Assembly (NCBI GenBank): GCA_031278855.1
Contig: JAITJR010000041.1
Span: 1 to 6,868 of the forward strand
Origin: Mycoplasmataceae bacterium
GTDB taxonomy: Bacteria > Bacillota_I > Bacilli_A > Mycoplasmatales > Mycoplasmoidaceae
Direction: 5' to 3'
Length of the DNA stretch: 6,868 nt
The notes below the pieces were generated by a model that was not told the DNA's origin, ran no database searches, and saw nothing but the letters and a program-made list of their open reading frames with translations. Of this stretch, positions 1 to 6,799 are shown one piece after another (the stretch's first letter is position 1; every line of letters starts with the position of its first letter). A program made the position numbers and the translations under genes.

Positions 1-2
1 AA

Positions 3-476
3 AAAAGTTTTAGTAAGATGAGTGCTTTGTATGAAGTAAGATTTACAATATCTGCTGATAAAGATTATGAGTTCTTACAAGAAAACAATATAAAACTTTT
101 TGATAAAGTAAATGAAATCTATGGCCGATCTTTTTATAATTGCCGATATTTAACAGAGGCTAATTTCCTAAATGTTAGAAAAATCCACGAATCTGCATTT
201 GAGGATGCCAGAAATTTACAAAAAATTTCATTACCAAAAATTGAGTCAATTTCACATGAAGCTTTTGAATTTGACGATTCCATAAATTGGGTTGGAATAG
301 ACGCTTCAAGAAATCCAGAAGCAGAAGGAATGGACATACAACAAATTTTTGGTGAACACAATAATAGTACTAATGGAAAATTACATAATATTGGCAGTAA
401 TGGCACCTATAAGGACCAATGGTTAAATAAATTATGTGGTAATGGCGATCACCACGGTTGAAAGTGAGATAACTAA
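3..476 (+). CDS. BspA-type leucine-rich-repeat protein, probably 5'-partial
   Basis: Three consecutive repeats of about 22 residues are visible, counted from the ATG at 18: residues 31-52, 53-74 and 75-97. Each has the BspA/TpLRR pattern I-x-x-x-A/S-F-x-x-x-x-x-L/I (for example KIHESAFEDARNLQKISLP). In other bacteria such domains are usually on surface proteins that bind hosts or partners; that role here is inference. No signal peptide or membrane segment is seen. The frame is open from base 3 to the window edge, and the ATG at 18 lacks a Shine-Dalgarno sequence, so the true start may lie upstream. If 18 is the start, the protein is 152 residues. In the standard code it would stop at the TGA at 459-461; in table 4 it runs on through two TGA codons (W-K-W-D-N) to TAA at 474-476. 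The non-repeat C-terminal tail is rich in Asn and Gly. Confidence 0.7.
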
Positions 477-517
477 AAGTAAATATAAGCATATTATTCC
501 CGTGGTGAGTAGTTACC
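438..517. repeat. Imperfect inverted repeat at the LRR gene end, upstream of rpmH
   Basis: The left arm (438-457) and right arm (500-517) match as inverted copies. TCACCACGG at 449-457 is the exact reverse complement of CCGTGGTGA at 500-508, and GGTAA at 438-442 pairs with TTACC at 513-517. The inner spacers differ (6 versus 4 bases). The loop is about 42 bases. A smaller hairpin, GGTGA-GTAG-TTACC with one G-T pair, is also possible at 504-517. A T-rich stretch (531-539) follows at a distance, so a role in transcription termination or RNA structure is possible but unproven. Confidence 0.5.
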
Positions 518-558
518 TGGTTAAATATTGTTATTTTTTCTGTGTTATATGTTGTTTT

Positions 559-564
559 TAATAT
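559..564 (+). promoter_or_regulatory. Possible -10 box for the rpmH-gltX operon
   Basis: TAATAT at 559-564 lies in a very T-rich stretch 16 bases before the rpmH ATG at 581. No good -35 box is spaced correctly; TTGTTA at 528-533 is too far upstream. Mycoplasma promoters often lack a clear -35, so this is a plausible but weak call. TTATAT at 545-550 is an alternative -10. Confidence 0.3.
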
Positions 565-580
565 TACAATTATGGGAACC

Positions 581-727
581 ATGAAAAGAACATATCAGCC
601 AAATAAAGCTAAACGAGCTAAGAAACATGGTTTCTTATCTAGATCAAAAACGAATAAAGGTAAGAAAACTATCGCTAGACGTCGCCTAAAAGGAAGACAT
701 AAATTAACAGTTTCTGATGAAAAATAA
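581..727 (+). CDS. rpmH: Large ribosomal subunit protein bL34
   Basis: This 48-residue, very basic protein is part of the 50S ribosomal subunit, where L34 binds 23S rRNA. It has the family signature along its whole length: MKRTYQP at the start, HGFLSR at residues 16-21, ARRRLKGR at 32-39 and LTVSD at 42-46. I chose the ATG at 581 because nearly all L34 proteins begin MKRT(Y/F)QP. An in-frame ATG at 572 would add only M-G-T, and further upstream the frame is hydrophobic and unlike L34. A short GGGA at 574-577 is the only Shine-Dalgarno-like sequence and sits close to the start. It is the first gene of the conserved rpmH-rnpA-yidC cluster, and its last 11 bases overlap rnpA. Confidence 0.97.
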   Translation: MKRTYQPNKAKRAKKHGFLSRSKTNKGKKTIARRRLKGRHKLTVSDEK

Positions 728-1046
728 CAAAATTTGTGCTTTAAAAAAAACCACTGATTTTGCTGCAATTATTAAAAATCACCAGGTTTTTAATAATGTG
801 ATATTTAAAATTAGAGCTAAACCTAATCGTTTAGGAAAATTACGTTTTGGTTTAGCAGTAAATAAAAAAAATTTTCCTAAAGCAGTGGTACGTAATTTAA
901 TCAAAAGGCAATTACGCCAAATGATTCAAAGGGTTGAACCAAAACCAATTGACATGATTGTAGTGGTGAAGAGTAATTACATTAATAACAAGTTTATTAA
1001 TAACGCAAAGTTCTTTAACGAGATATATAATTTTATCCACTTTTAA
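717..1046 (+). CDS. rnpA: Ribonuclease P protein component
   Basis: This is the protein subunit of RNase P, which with the catalytic RNA removes 5' leaders from tRNA precursors. The protein has 109 residues, a normal length for the family, and is strongly basic. The RNase P signature is at residues 59-68 ([10 protein letters not shown], family form RNRxKRxxRE), preceded by FGLAVNKK at 44-51, which matches the conserved central strand. The ATG at 717 lies inside the end of rpmH in another frame, giving an 11-base overlap. No Shine-Dalgarno sequence precedes it, so translational coupling with rpmH is likely. It contains no Trp codon. The RNase P RNA gene is not in this window. Confidence 0.93.
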   Translation: MKNNKICALKKTTDFAAIIKNHQVFNNVIFKIRAKPNRLGKLRFGLAVNKKNFPKAVVRNLIKRQLRQMIQRVEPKPIDMIVVVKSNYINNKFINNAKFFNEIYNFIHF

Positions 1047-1048
1047 AC

Positions 1049-2188
1049 ATGAGCACTAAATCTGCATTTTCTTTTTCCACTAATACTCCGGGTAATGTCA
1101 CTGTTAGCCCGTTTTGAGTTAAGCCCACTTCCAAATCTGGTAGTGCCAAAAAAGTCGGTAAACAAATTTGAAAATGAAGTAAGTTAGCTTTATTTGCTTT
1201 TATGATGATTATGGGTTTATGGGGGTGTTTTCAAACCATGTGAGATGGTTCAATTTCTACCACCAACACCATCGGCTCTGGTTTGGAATTTGGATTTCCG
1301 TTTGGGCAAACGGGAGATTGACGATATGATTTGTCAGCTTCGGTTGGGCAACAATACCATACATTTACACAGTGGACGATGGCTTATGGACCGTTCTATG
1401 GGATATTTGTTTACCCTGGTGCAGCTTTAGTACAAAATTTAATGTATGCAACGCACGGATGGGTTGGTGGACTTAATGCGTTAATGGCTATTTTTGTTTT
1501 GCTATTAATTATTCGTATTTTATCCATTACAGTGACATTGCGTTCGACGTTACAAAATGAAAAAATGACTGAAGTCCAAGGCAAGATTTCGGAAATTAAT
1601 GCCAAATATAAAGATTTGAAAGATATGACATCGAAGCAAAAAAAGCAACAGGAAACGATGGAAATTTACAAAAAATATAACATCAAACCATTTGCTGCTT
1701 TTGAACAAATGTTCATTACTTTACCAATTTTCTTAATAGTCTATCGTGTTGTAACTATTTTACGTCCGTTAAAAGCGACTAGTTTATTTGGTATTTGATC
1801 TTTTGGAGTAACACCGTTAAGTCAAATATTTAGTGCACAGTTTACCCAAGGCGGTTGGACTTTCATTTTCTTTTTATTATTAGTAATTCCGACTCAATTT
1901 TTATCCATGAAATTACCACAGCGTTGGGCAAAGCATCGTAATCGCAATGCACAAGCCACTAGTGACAAAGGTAACAAACAACAAAAACGTATGCGAATGT
2001 TCCAAACTGTTTTCGCTGGAATGATGGGATTAATCGTTGCCTTCTCGGCTGTAGGTGTAGGGGTGTATTGATTCTTAAACTCCTTGTTTTCAATTGCTCA
2101 GTCATATTTGATGCATGTAATTATTTTACGGAACAGACGTAAAGGCGGTAAGTTTGTGTCTCGTTTAAAATCATTGGGCCTAGAGTAA
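1049..2188 (+). CDS. yidC: Membrane protein insertase YidC/Oxa1
   Basis: This integral membrane insertase places membrane proteins into the lipid bilayer, alone or with SecYEG. In table 4 it has 379 residues, close to what I recall for M. genitalium MG464. Seven TGA codons (Trp23, 41, 43, 65, 91, 250, 341) break it in the standard code. Visible parts are: a basic, Ser/Thr-rich N-terminus; a hydrophobic segment at about 46-62; hydrophobic segments at about 142-163 (with Arg156, likely the conserved groove Arg); a basic cytoplasmic hairpin at about 164-212 ([10 protein letters not shown]); membrane segments at about 220-238, 269-287 and 320-346; and a basic tail. Leu-Trp-Gly-Cys60 resembles a lipobox, but Trp at -2 is unusual. 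It starts 2 bases after rnpA and ends directly against rsmA. Confidence 0.95.
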
Positions 2189-2992
2189 ATGAAAAAACAA
2201 CCACATTTCATCAAGATTAAAAATTTTGTTCCTTCCAAGAAAATGGGACAAAATTTTTTAACTGATGATAATATCGCCCGAAGTATTGTAAATTTAATAA
2301 ATGTTGCCGAGTACGATTTGGTTATTGAGATTGGCCCAGGTGGCGGGGCATTAACGCAATACTTAATTCAATTCAATCGTAAGGTGATTGCAGTGGAATT
2401 AGATAAACGATTAGCAGAGCAATTGCGTCATAAATTTAGTCGATATGTTAACTTGCAAATTATCAATGATGATATTTTAGAAATTGACTGGATTGCTCTA
2501 ACTAAACCATTTAAAAGAGTCGTCTTAGTATCAAATTTACCTTATTCCATTAGTACTCCAATGATCTTGCAGTTTTTGAAACAAGATAAGGTTTTGATTT
2601 TTTATTGTATGTTGCAACAGGAATTGGTGGATCGACTTATTGCCAAACCTGGTACTAAAAATTATGGTAGCATTTCCGTATTAGTGCAGTTTTATACGAC
2701 AATTAGTAAGTTACTTAATGTAGCCCCGCAATCATTTACCCCGTGTCCGAAAGTGGAATCTAATGTAATTGTGATGAATAAATTACAGCAAACATTCGAT
2801 GAGCATTGAGCTAAATTTATTCGCCAATGTTTTGCTTATAAAAGAAAAACATTGGTCAATAATCTCAAAAGTATTTATCCAGTCCACCGCATTCAACATA
2901 ATTTGCAAAAATTAAATATTGTCTGCACCATTAGGAGCGAACAATTACCCATAGCTACTTTATGAGAGTTATATTTGGGGTTACAAAAATAA
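2189..2992 (+). CDS. rsmA: 16S rRNA adenine dimethyltransferase RsmA/KsgA
   Basis: This SAM-dependent enzyme dimethylates two adjacent adenines (A1518 and A1519 in E. coli numbering) near the 3' end of 16S rRNA during small-subunit maturation. The 267-residue length is normal. Family landmarks are KKMGQNFL at residues 18-25, the SAM-binding loop EIGPGGG at 47-53, acidic Glu70 in AVELD, Asp95 in NDDIL, the catalytic NLPY at 116-119, and P-x-x-F-x-P-x-P-K-V-E-S at 180-191. The C-terminal FAYKRKTLVNNL segment lies beyond the TGA at 2807-2809 (Trp207), so it is lost if TGA is read as stop; Trp259 is also TGA. The ATG abuts the yidC stop (TAA then ATG, no gap), which suggests coupled translation. 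Confidence 0.96.
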
Positions 2993-2995
2993 AAT

Positions 2996-3745
2996 ATGAA
3001 AGCCTACGCTAAAGTTAATTTTATTCTCAAAGTATTCCCGAAAACACCGCAGGAAACTAAACATAAAATTAAGAGTTGGTTTTGTTTATACCCAAAACTC
3101 TATGATCAGGTTTTAATTAGAAATGCTAGCAAAACAACCATTGAGTGTAAATATGATAATCAAAATATAAGTATTAATCAAAAACCTATTTTATTAGTAA
3201 TCGAGTATCTTGCTAAACTTGCCAAATGCAAAATTAATTTACACATTATTATTCATAAAAATATACCACCAATGTCAGGACTAGGCGGAAGTGCCACTGA
3301 CATCGCATGCATCATAAATTGAATTGTAAAGCAATATCGTCTTAAATTATTGCTAAAACATTGGAAATATATTGCATTGTATATTGGTAGCGATGTCCCA
3401 TTTTTCATGAGTGGCTATCGATCGGCTTGAGTAAGTGGTTATGGTGAAAAAGTAGTGCCATACACAAAACCAATCCCTCGCTTTCGCATCGTTCTAACTG
3501 GAATTAAAATGAGTACAATTAAAGTTTATCAAGCGATGAACAATAACTATAAATCGAAAGTGAACATAGCCAAAGCTTATCAAAGTTTAAATAGTAAACA
3601 TTTTAATAAAGACACCATCTATAATGATATGTGAGTTTTTGCTAATAAATTAAACCAAAGGTTTAACAAATTATCGCGACAACTATTACAAACTAAAAAT
3701 ATCATTTTATCAGGTAGCGGTGGATCATTTATCGAGATTTATTAA
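2996..3745 (+). CDS. ispE: 4-diphosphocytidyl-2-C-methyl-D-erythritol kinase (MEP pathway)
   Basis: IspE is a GHMP-family kinase that phosphorylates CDP-methylerythritol in the MEP route to isopentenyl diphosphate. In table 4 it has 249 residues, somewhat shorter than the usual 280-290. Visible motifs are AYAKVN at residues 3-8 (Lys6 matches the catalytic Lys), the ATP-binding loop IPPMSGLGGSATD at 90-102 (usual form IPxxAGLGGGSSD), GSDVPFF at 131-137 with probable catalytic Asp133, and a glycine-rich C-terminal motif LSGSGGSF. The usual D-G-Y-H motif is reduced to T-K-H-K around residue 23, keeping the His. Trp109, 145 and 213 are TGA. It sits 3 bases after rsmA and 3 bases before gltX. Other GHMP kinases, such as mevalonate kinase, fit less well because of the GSDVPFF motif and the rsmA linkage. 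No other MEP gene is in the window. Confidence 0.88.
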
Positions 3746-3748
3746 TAT

Positions 3749-5209
3749 ATGAAAACTAACAAAATAAGAACTCGATATGCACCTTCACCAACTGGTTTTT
3801 TTCACATCGGTGGTGCTCGTACTGCTCTTTTTAACTATTTATTTGCTAAACACCATAACGGAACTTTTGTTTGTCGTATTGAAGACACTGATGTAGAACG
3901 AAATGTTGACGGTGGTATTGCATCGCAACTTGATAGTTTAGATTGGTTGAAAATCACTCCTGACGAATCGCCACGACACCCTGGTGCATTTGCGCCTTAT
4001 GTGCAAACCCAAAAATTGCAACGTTACCAAGAATTAGCACATCAACTTTTAAAAGAGCAAAAGGCTTATTATTGTTTTTGTACAAAGGAACAATTACAAA
4101 AACAAAGGGAAACAGCAATGCAATGTGGAGTAACCCCTAAATATAACCGTCGTTGTTTGCAACTATCGGATCAGGAAATACAAGATAATTTAAAAAACAA
4201 AATACCAGCTGTAATCCGTCTTAAAATGCCAGATAATGTTGAAATTAAATGACAAGATTTGATTCGTGGTGAATTAGTGGTACCCACGTCAGCCCTAACT
4301 GATCCAGTTATTTTGAAATCTAATGGTATACCGATGTACAACTTTGCAGTGGTAGTGGACGATTATGATATGCAAATTACCCATATATTAAGAGGAGAAG
4401 AACACATATCAAATACACCGTATCAAATTGCGATTAAAGAAGCTTTAGGATTTCATCAACAAGCCGTTCAGTATGGGCATTTATCGATTATTGTGGATGA
4501 AACTGGCAAGAAACTTTCCAAACGCAATAGTACATTAAAACAATTTGTGGAAGACTATAAAAAAATGGGGTTTTTACCTGAAGCTATTATTAATTTTTTA
4601 TCCTTGTTAGGATGAAGTAGTAAAAGCAATACGGAAATTATGTCGCAAGAACAAATTGTGGAAAGTTTTGATATTGATCGTATATCGAAGGCACCAGCTT
4701 ACTTTGATTTTCAAAAATTATTGTGAATTGGCAATCAATACATGAAAAAAATGGAAGACAAAACATACTTATCATTTATTAAGCCTTTTTTAAAACTCGA
4801 CTCTTCGTCATTCATTAGTACTGAAGCTTTTGAAATGGGGCAATTAATTTTCAAGCCACAATTGTCATATGCTGCTCAAATTAATGAATTACTTACTCAT
4901 ACTTTTTTGACAACGGATTTTAAAAACATACCACTAGCTTTAAAAGATCTAGTTTATTCTGATAATTTCCAGAAATGTTTAAGAGTTTTTAAACAAGTTT
5001 TGGAAACATATTCGGAAATGACCATTTTTCATGCTCAAGAAATTGTTGATCGAGTAAAACAGCAAACCCAATTTCGGGGGAAGGACTTGTATTTACCCAT
5101 CAGATTTGCAGCAATAGGGAAAGAACATGGCCCAGAAATGCATAAGATTTTGTTTATTGTTGGTAAAACACAAATTTTACGTAACTTAGATTTATTGATT
5201 AAATCATAG
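3749..5209 (+). CDS. gltX: Glutamyl-tRNA synthetase
   Basis: This class I aminoacyl-tRNA synthetase charges tRNA-Glu with glutamate. In table 4 it has 486 residues, the normal length; TGA codons encode Trp168, 289 and 326. Motifs seen are [17 protein letters not shown] at residues 11-27 (containing the HIGH-type site H-I-G-G), RIEDTD at 43-48, a probable zinc site of Cys109-x-Cys111 with Tyr132 and Cys136, [13 protein letters not shown], and K-L-S-K-R at 255-259 as the KMSKS loop. The C-terminal half (after about residue 330) is the helical anticodon-binding domain. Many mycoplasmas lack GlnRS and use GatCAB, in which case this enzyme would also mischarge tRNA-Gln; the window cannot show that. 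It is the last gene of the + strand cluster; its stop lies 17 bases from the stop of the convergent lipoprotein gene. Confidence 0.97.
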
Positions 5210-5226
5210 TTTTTTACTCAATTCAA

Positions 5227-5765
5227 TTAGGTTGAATGACTATTACTTACTTGGAAGGTAGTGTTAATTTCTTGGGTTTTATGGATTGTACTAGAATCAT
5301 ATGGAATGTATAAATCTAGTGTAAATTTTATGGAGTAAGTAATGTTGGTAGATTCAGGGATAGCTGTGGAGCCTCTAATGAATTGGAATATAGTCCCTGG
5401 TCCTTCATTTAATTTGAATTGAACAACTCCTGAAGTTAAGTCTGGTAAATCTTGTAAGTTCATGAGTGAACTTTCAACAGTACCTTGAATTTCTATGCCA
5501 TTAGGTGAAGAAATTTGATAAGTTGATAGCGCTCGATCCATGAAGGGAATTGGCGATGATGAATCTTTAGCTTCTAATTGGTACTCAGCACCTATATCTT
5601 GAGCCGTGGTGGTATTATCAATTCAATTTTTATCATTAATTCATTTTCCAACAAAGTCACCTGGTTGTGGCTTTACATCAGCACAACTAGTTAAATAGTT
5701 GGAATAGCGGTTAACATTCCGAGCGGTATTAATATTGCAAACATTATTTGAGTTGATTTTTTCAT
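5227..5765 (-). pseudogene. Lipoprotein gene with a one-base frameshift between signal peptide and lipobox
   Basis: Reading leftward from the ATG at 5765, the first 24 codons give a typical signal peptide (M-K-K-S-T-Q, then about 18 hydrophobic residues) and end at TAA (5693-5691). In the neighbouring frame, L-T-S-C-A-D follows at once, a classic lipobox with Cys at 5685-5683, and the frame stays open for 152 residues to TAA at 5229-5227. One extra T in the short T run at 5695-5693 would join the two into a 179-residue lipoprotein anchored at Cys28. The downstream frame uses TGA twice for Trp (5643-5641 and 5625-5623), which supports its being coding. The mature part is hydrophilic and looks beta-rich, with no family I recognise. 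The cause may be a real mutation, an on/off switch or a sequencing error. Function is unknown beyond probable surface exposure. Confidence 0.7.
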
Positions 5766-5788
5766 AATATTAATTATATAAATGAGTT
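5766..5788. promoter_or_regulatory. Compact divergent start region with back-to-back -10-like boxes
   Basis: Only 23 bases separate the lipoprotein ATG (minus) from the flavoprotein ATG (plus). On the minus strand a perfect TATAAT lies at 5778-5773, 7 bases before its ATG. On the plus strand TATAAA at 5777-5782 lies 6 bases before its ATG. Neither gene has room for a leader or a Shine-Dalgarno sequence, so leaderless transcripts are inferred; any -35 elements would lie inside the opposite gene. The two boxes overlap, so only one polymerase could bind at a time. Confidence 0.5.
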
Positions 5789-6364
5789 ATGCAGGTATTG
5801 TTAATTAATGGTAGTCCACATGCTAAGGGTAACACTTATGATGCGTTACGAATTGTCGAGCAAGAACTAGTAAGTAAAAACATCACGACCGAAATTATTC
5901 AATTAGGTGGTATCAATATTAAAGGTTGTCAAGGCTGTCAAACATGTTGGCAAAATAAGGATGCTAAATGTGTAATTTGTGATGATTTACAACCTATTAT
6001 GAAAAAGTGCTTTGATAAAAATACTAAATGTATTGTGATTGGATCACCTACTTATTTTTCTAATGTTACTGCTGAAACAAAAGCATTCATTGATCGAGTT
6101 GGTTACGTAGCAAAAGCTAATAACGGATTACTCAGGTACAAAATCGGGGCTCCAGTTGTAATCGATCGACGAGCTGGAGCAAATTTTGTTTATAGTGCCA
6201 TTAATTTTTTCTTTGGTATTAATGAAATGGTCATCGCTACTTCTTCTTATTGGAATAGCGGTAAGGCTAGAAAGAGTCATGAATTAATGAATGATGTTGA
6301 AGGTGTACAAACATTTAAAACGTTGGCTCAAAATATCGCTCGTCTAATATTTAACGATAGCTAA
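5789..6364 (+). CDS. Flavodoxin-like NAD(P)H-dependent FMN reductase / iron-sulfur flavoprotein family
   Basis: This 191-residue protein has a flavodoxin-like fold and probably binds FMN as an oxidoreductase. It begins with a beta strand and phosphate-binding loop (VLLINGSPHAKGNTYDAL, residues 3-20) and has a second flavin-loop motif, GSPTYFSNVTAETKAFIDR, at about 85-103. Between them is a cysteine cluster: Cys47, 50, 53, 61 and 64 (C-x2-C-x2-C-x7-C-x2-C), followed by D-D. This pattern resembles archaeal iron-sulfur flavoproteins, which carry a 4Fe-4S cluster, and related reductases. Cluster binding here is inference. Physiological substrate and partner are unknown. The ATG at 5789 was chosen because the conserved strand begins at residue 2; the ATG at 5782 is out of frame. 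Its two Trp codons are both TGG. It is divergent from the lipoprotein gene and appears to be transcribed alone. Confidence 0.85.
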   Translation: MQVLLINGSPHAKGNTYDALRIVEQELVSKNITTEIIQLGGINIKGCQGCQTCWQNKDAKCVICDDLQPIMKKCFDKNTKCIVIGSPTYFSNVTAETKAFIDRVGYVAKANNGLLRYKIGAPVVIDRRAGANFVYSAINFFFGINEMVIATSSYWNSGKARKSHELMNDVEGVQTFKTLAQNIARLIFNDS

Positions 6365-6484
6365 TTTGTAAATAACCACGAGATAGGATAGGATAAATAA
6401 ATTGGAATTCAAATCAAACTATAAAGATCGACAATTTGATCGAAGATAAAGCCATAGTATTAGTAACTATTTACCGCAAAAGAT
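6365..6484. other. Intergenic region between convergent genes
   Basis: These 120 bases hold no supported gene. They include a short GGATA tandem (6386-6395, preceded by GATA) and, at the right end, a weak AT-only-loop hairpin described separately. No strong terminator with a GC-rich stem and T tract is present for the flavoprotein gene. Confidence 0.5.
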
Positions 6485-6494
6485 TTACTCTTTT
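6478..6494. terminator. Weak hairpin between convergent genes
   Basis: AAAAGA (6478-6483) and TCTTTT (6489-6494) form a perfect 6-base stem with loop TTTAC. The stem has a single G-C pair and there is no clean T tract, although the + strand beyond it is T-rich (6501-6510). It spans the stop codon of the minus-strand coiled-coil gene. It could help end transcription in either direction, but an AT-rich genome yields such hairpins by chance. Confidence 0.2.
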
Positions 6495-6799
6495 AGGTTA
6501 TTAATTTTTATCAGGTTATCAATTCTAGCTTGGAGTGGTTTAAAATCAGTTTGCACTCATTGTGTGAACCAAGTTGGTTGGTGCTTGTCCATATTATCAA
6601 TCTGGACATGAATATTTTTAATTTCTGACTCTATTTGTTTATTAAATTGTTCCTGTCTTTTATTAAATTCTTCTTGCCTTTTATTAAATTGTTCTTGTTT
6701 CTTAAATTGTTGAACAGTAAATTCTTGGAAAGTTAATACTTGCTTTTGAAAAGCCAAAAATCATTCTGGTGCTTGAGTTGGATCAATTGTTTGTTTCAT
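6485..6799 (-). CDS. Small coiled-coil protein, mycoplasma DUF16-like, possibly 5'-partial
   Basis: Read with TGA as Trp, this is a 104-residue protein from ATG at 6799 to TAA at 6487-6485. The N-terminus is M-K-Q-T-I-D-P-T-Q-A-P-E-W-F. About residues 30-62 are Gln-, Glu- and Lys-rich with heptad repeats of the form E-Q-F-N-K-R-Q, giving a strong coiled-coil prediction. The tail P-T-W-F-T-Q-W-V-Q-T-D-F-K-P-L-Q continues the amphipathic pattern. There is no signal peptide. Trp codons at 6763-6761 and 6559-6557 are TGA. The architecture resembles short coiled-coil paralogues of mycoplasmas (DUF16 type), a resemblance judged by eye only. The frame stays open upstream of 6799 to the window edge and no Shine-Dalgarno sequence precedes the ATG, so the gene may be longer. 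Function is unknown; oligomerisation is the only safe inference. Confidence 0.65.
6644..6703 (-). repeat. 21-base tandem repeat encoding coiled-coil heptads
   Basis: Three imperfect units begin AAATTGTTC/AAATTCTTC on the + strand at 6644, 6665 and 6686. The first two are 21 bases long and the third is 18 bases to the next AAATTGTT at 6704. On the minus strand each unit encodes one heptad (E-Q-F-N-K-R-Q or E-E-F-N-K-R-Q), so unit gain or loss keeps the frame and changes coiled-coil length by one heptad. Confidence 0.75.

Noticed and set aside
134..582. Minus-strand open frames opposite the LRR gene and rpmH upstream region
   Set aside because: They are antisense to better-supported coding or intergenic sequence and show no family motif.
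1033..1041. TTATCCACT, one mismatch from a DnaA box (TTATCCACA)
   Set aside because: It lies inside the last rnpA codons and stands alone. Other TTATCCA strings (near 1518, 1906 and 2874) are scattered in genes, as expected by chance in AT-rich DNA.
1245..1430. A 61-residue + strand frame inside the yidC region
   Set aside because: It overlaps yidC in another frame, has no recognisable feature, and exists only as a shadow.
4259..4742. gltX as three separate genes (breaks at TGA 4250, 4613 and 4724)
   Set aside because: All pieces are in one frame and together match one full-length GluRS; the breaks are TGA Trp codons.
5221..5237. Hairpin ATTCAA-TTAGG-TTGAAT between gltX and the lipoprotein gene as a bidirectional terminator
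   Set aside because: The stem is six pairs with only one G-C. The T run (5210-5215) precedes the stem on the + strand, and an A run follows it on the minus strand, so neither direction fits a terminator.
5687..5697. Programmed -1 ribosomal frameshifting at the lipoprotein signal peptide
   Set aside because: The bases do not form a usable slippery heptamer in the required frame (codons ACT ATT TAA), and no stimulatory structure is evident; an indel explains it more simply.
6425..6444. GATCG direct/inverted repeat in the gap after the flavoprotein gene
   Set aside because: Only four outer bases (TCGA) pair; the interior does not, so it is not a credible operator or terminator.
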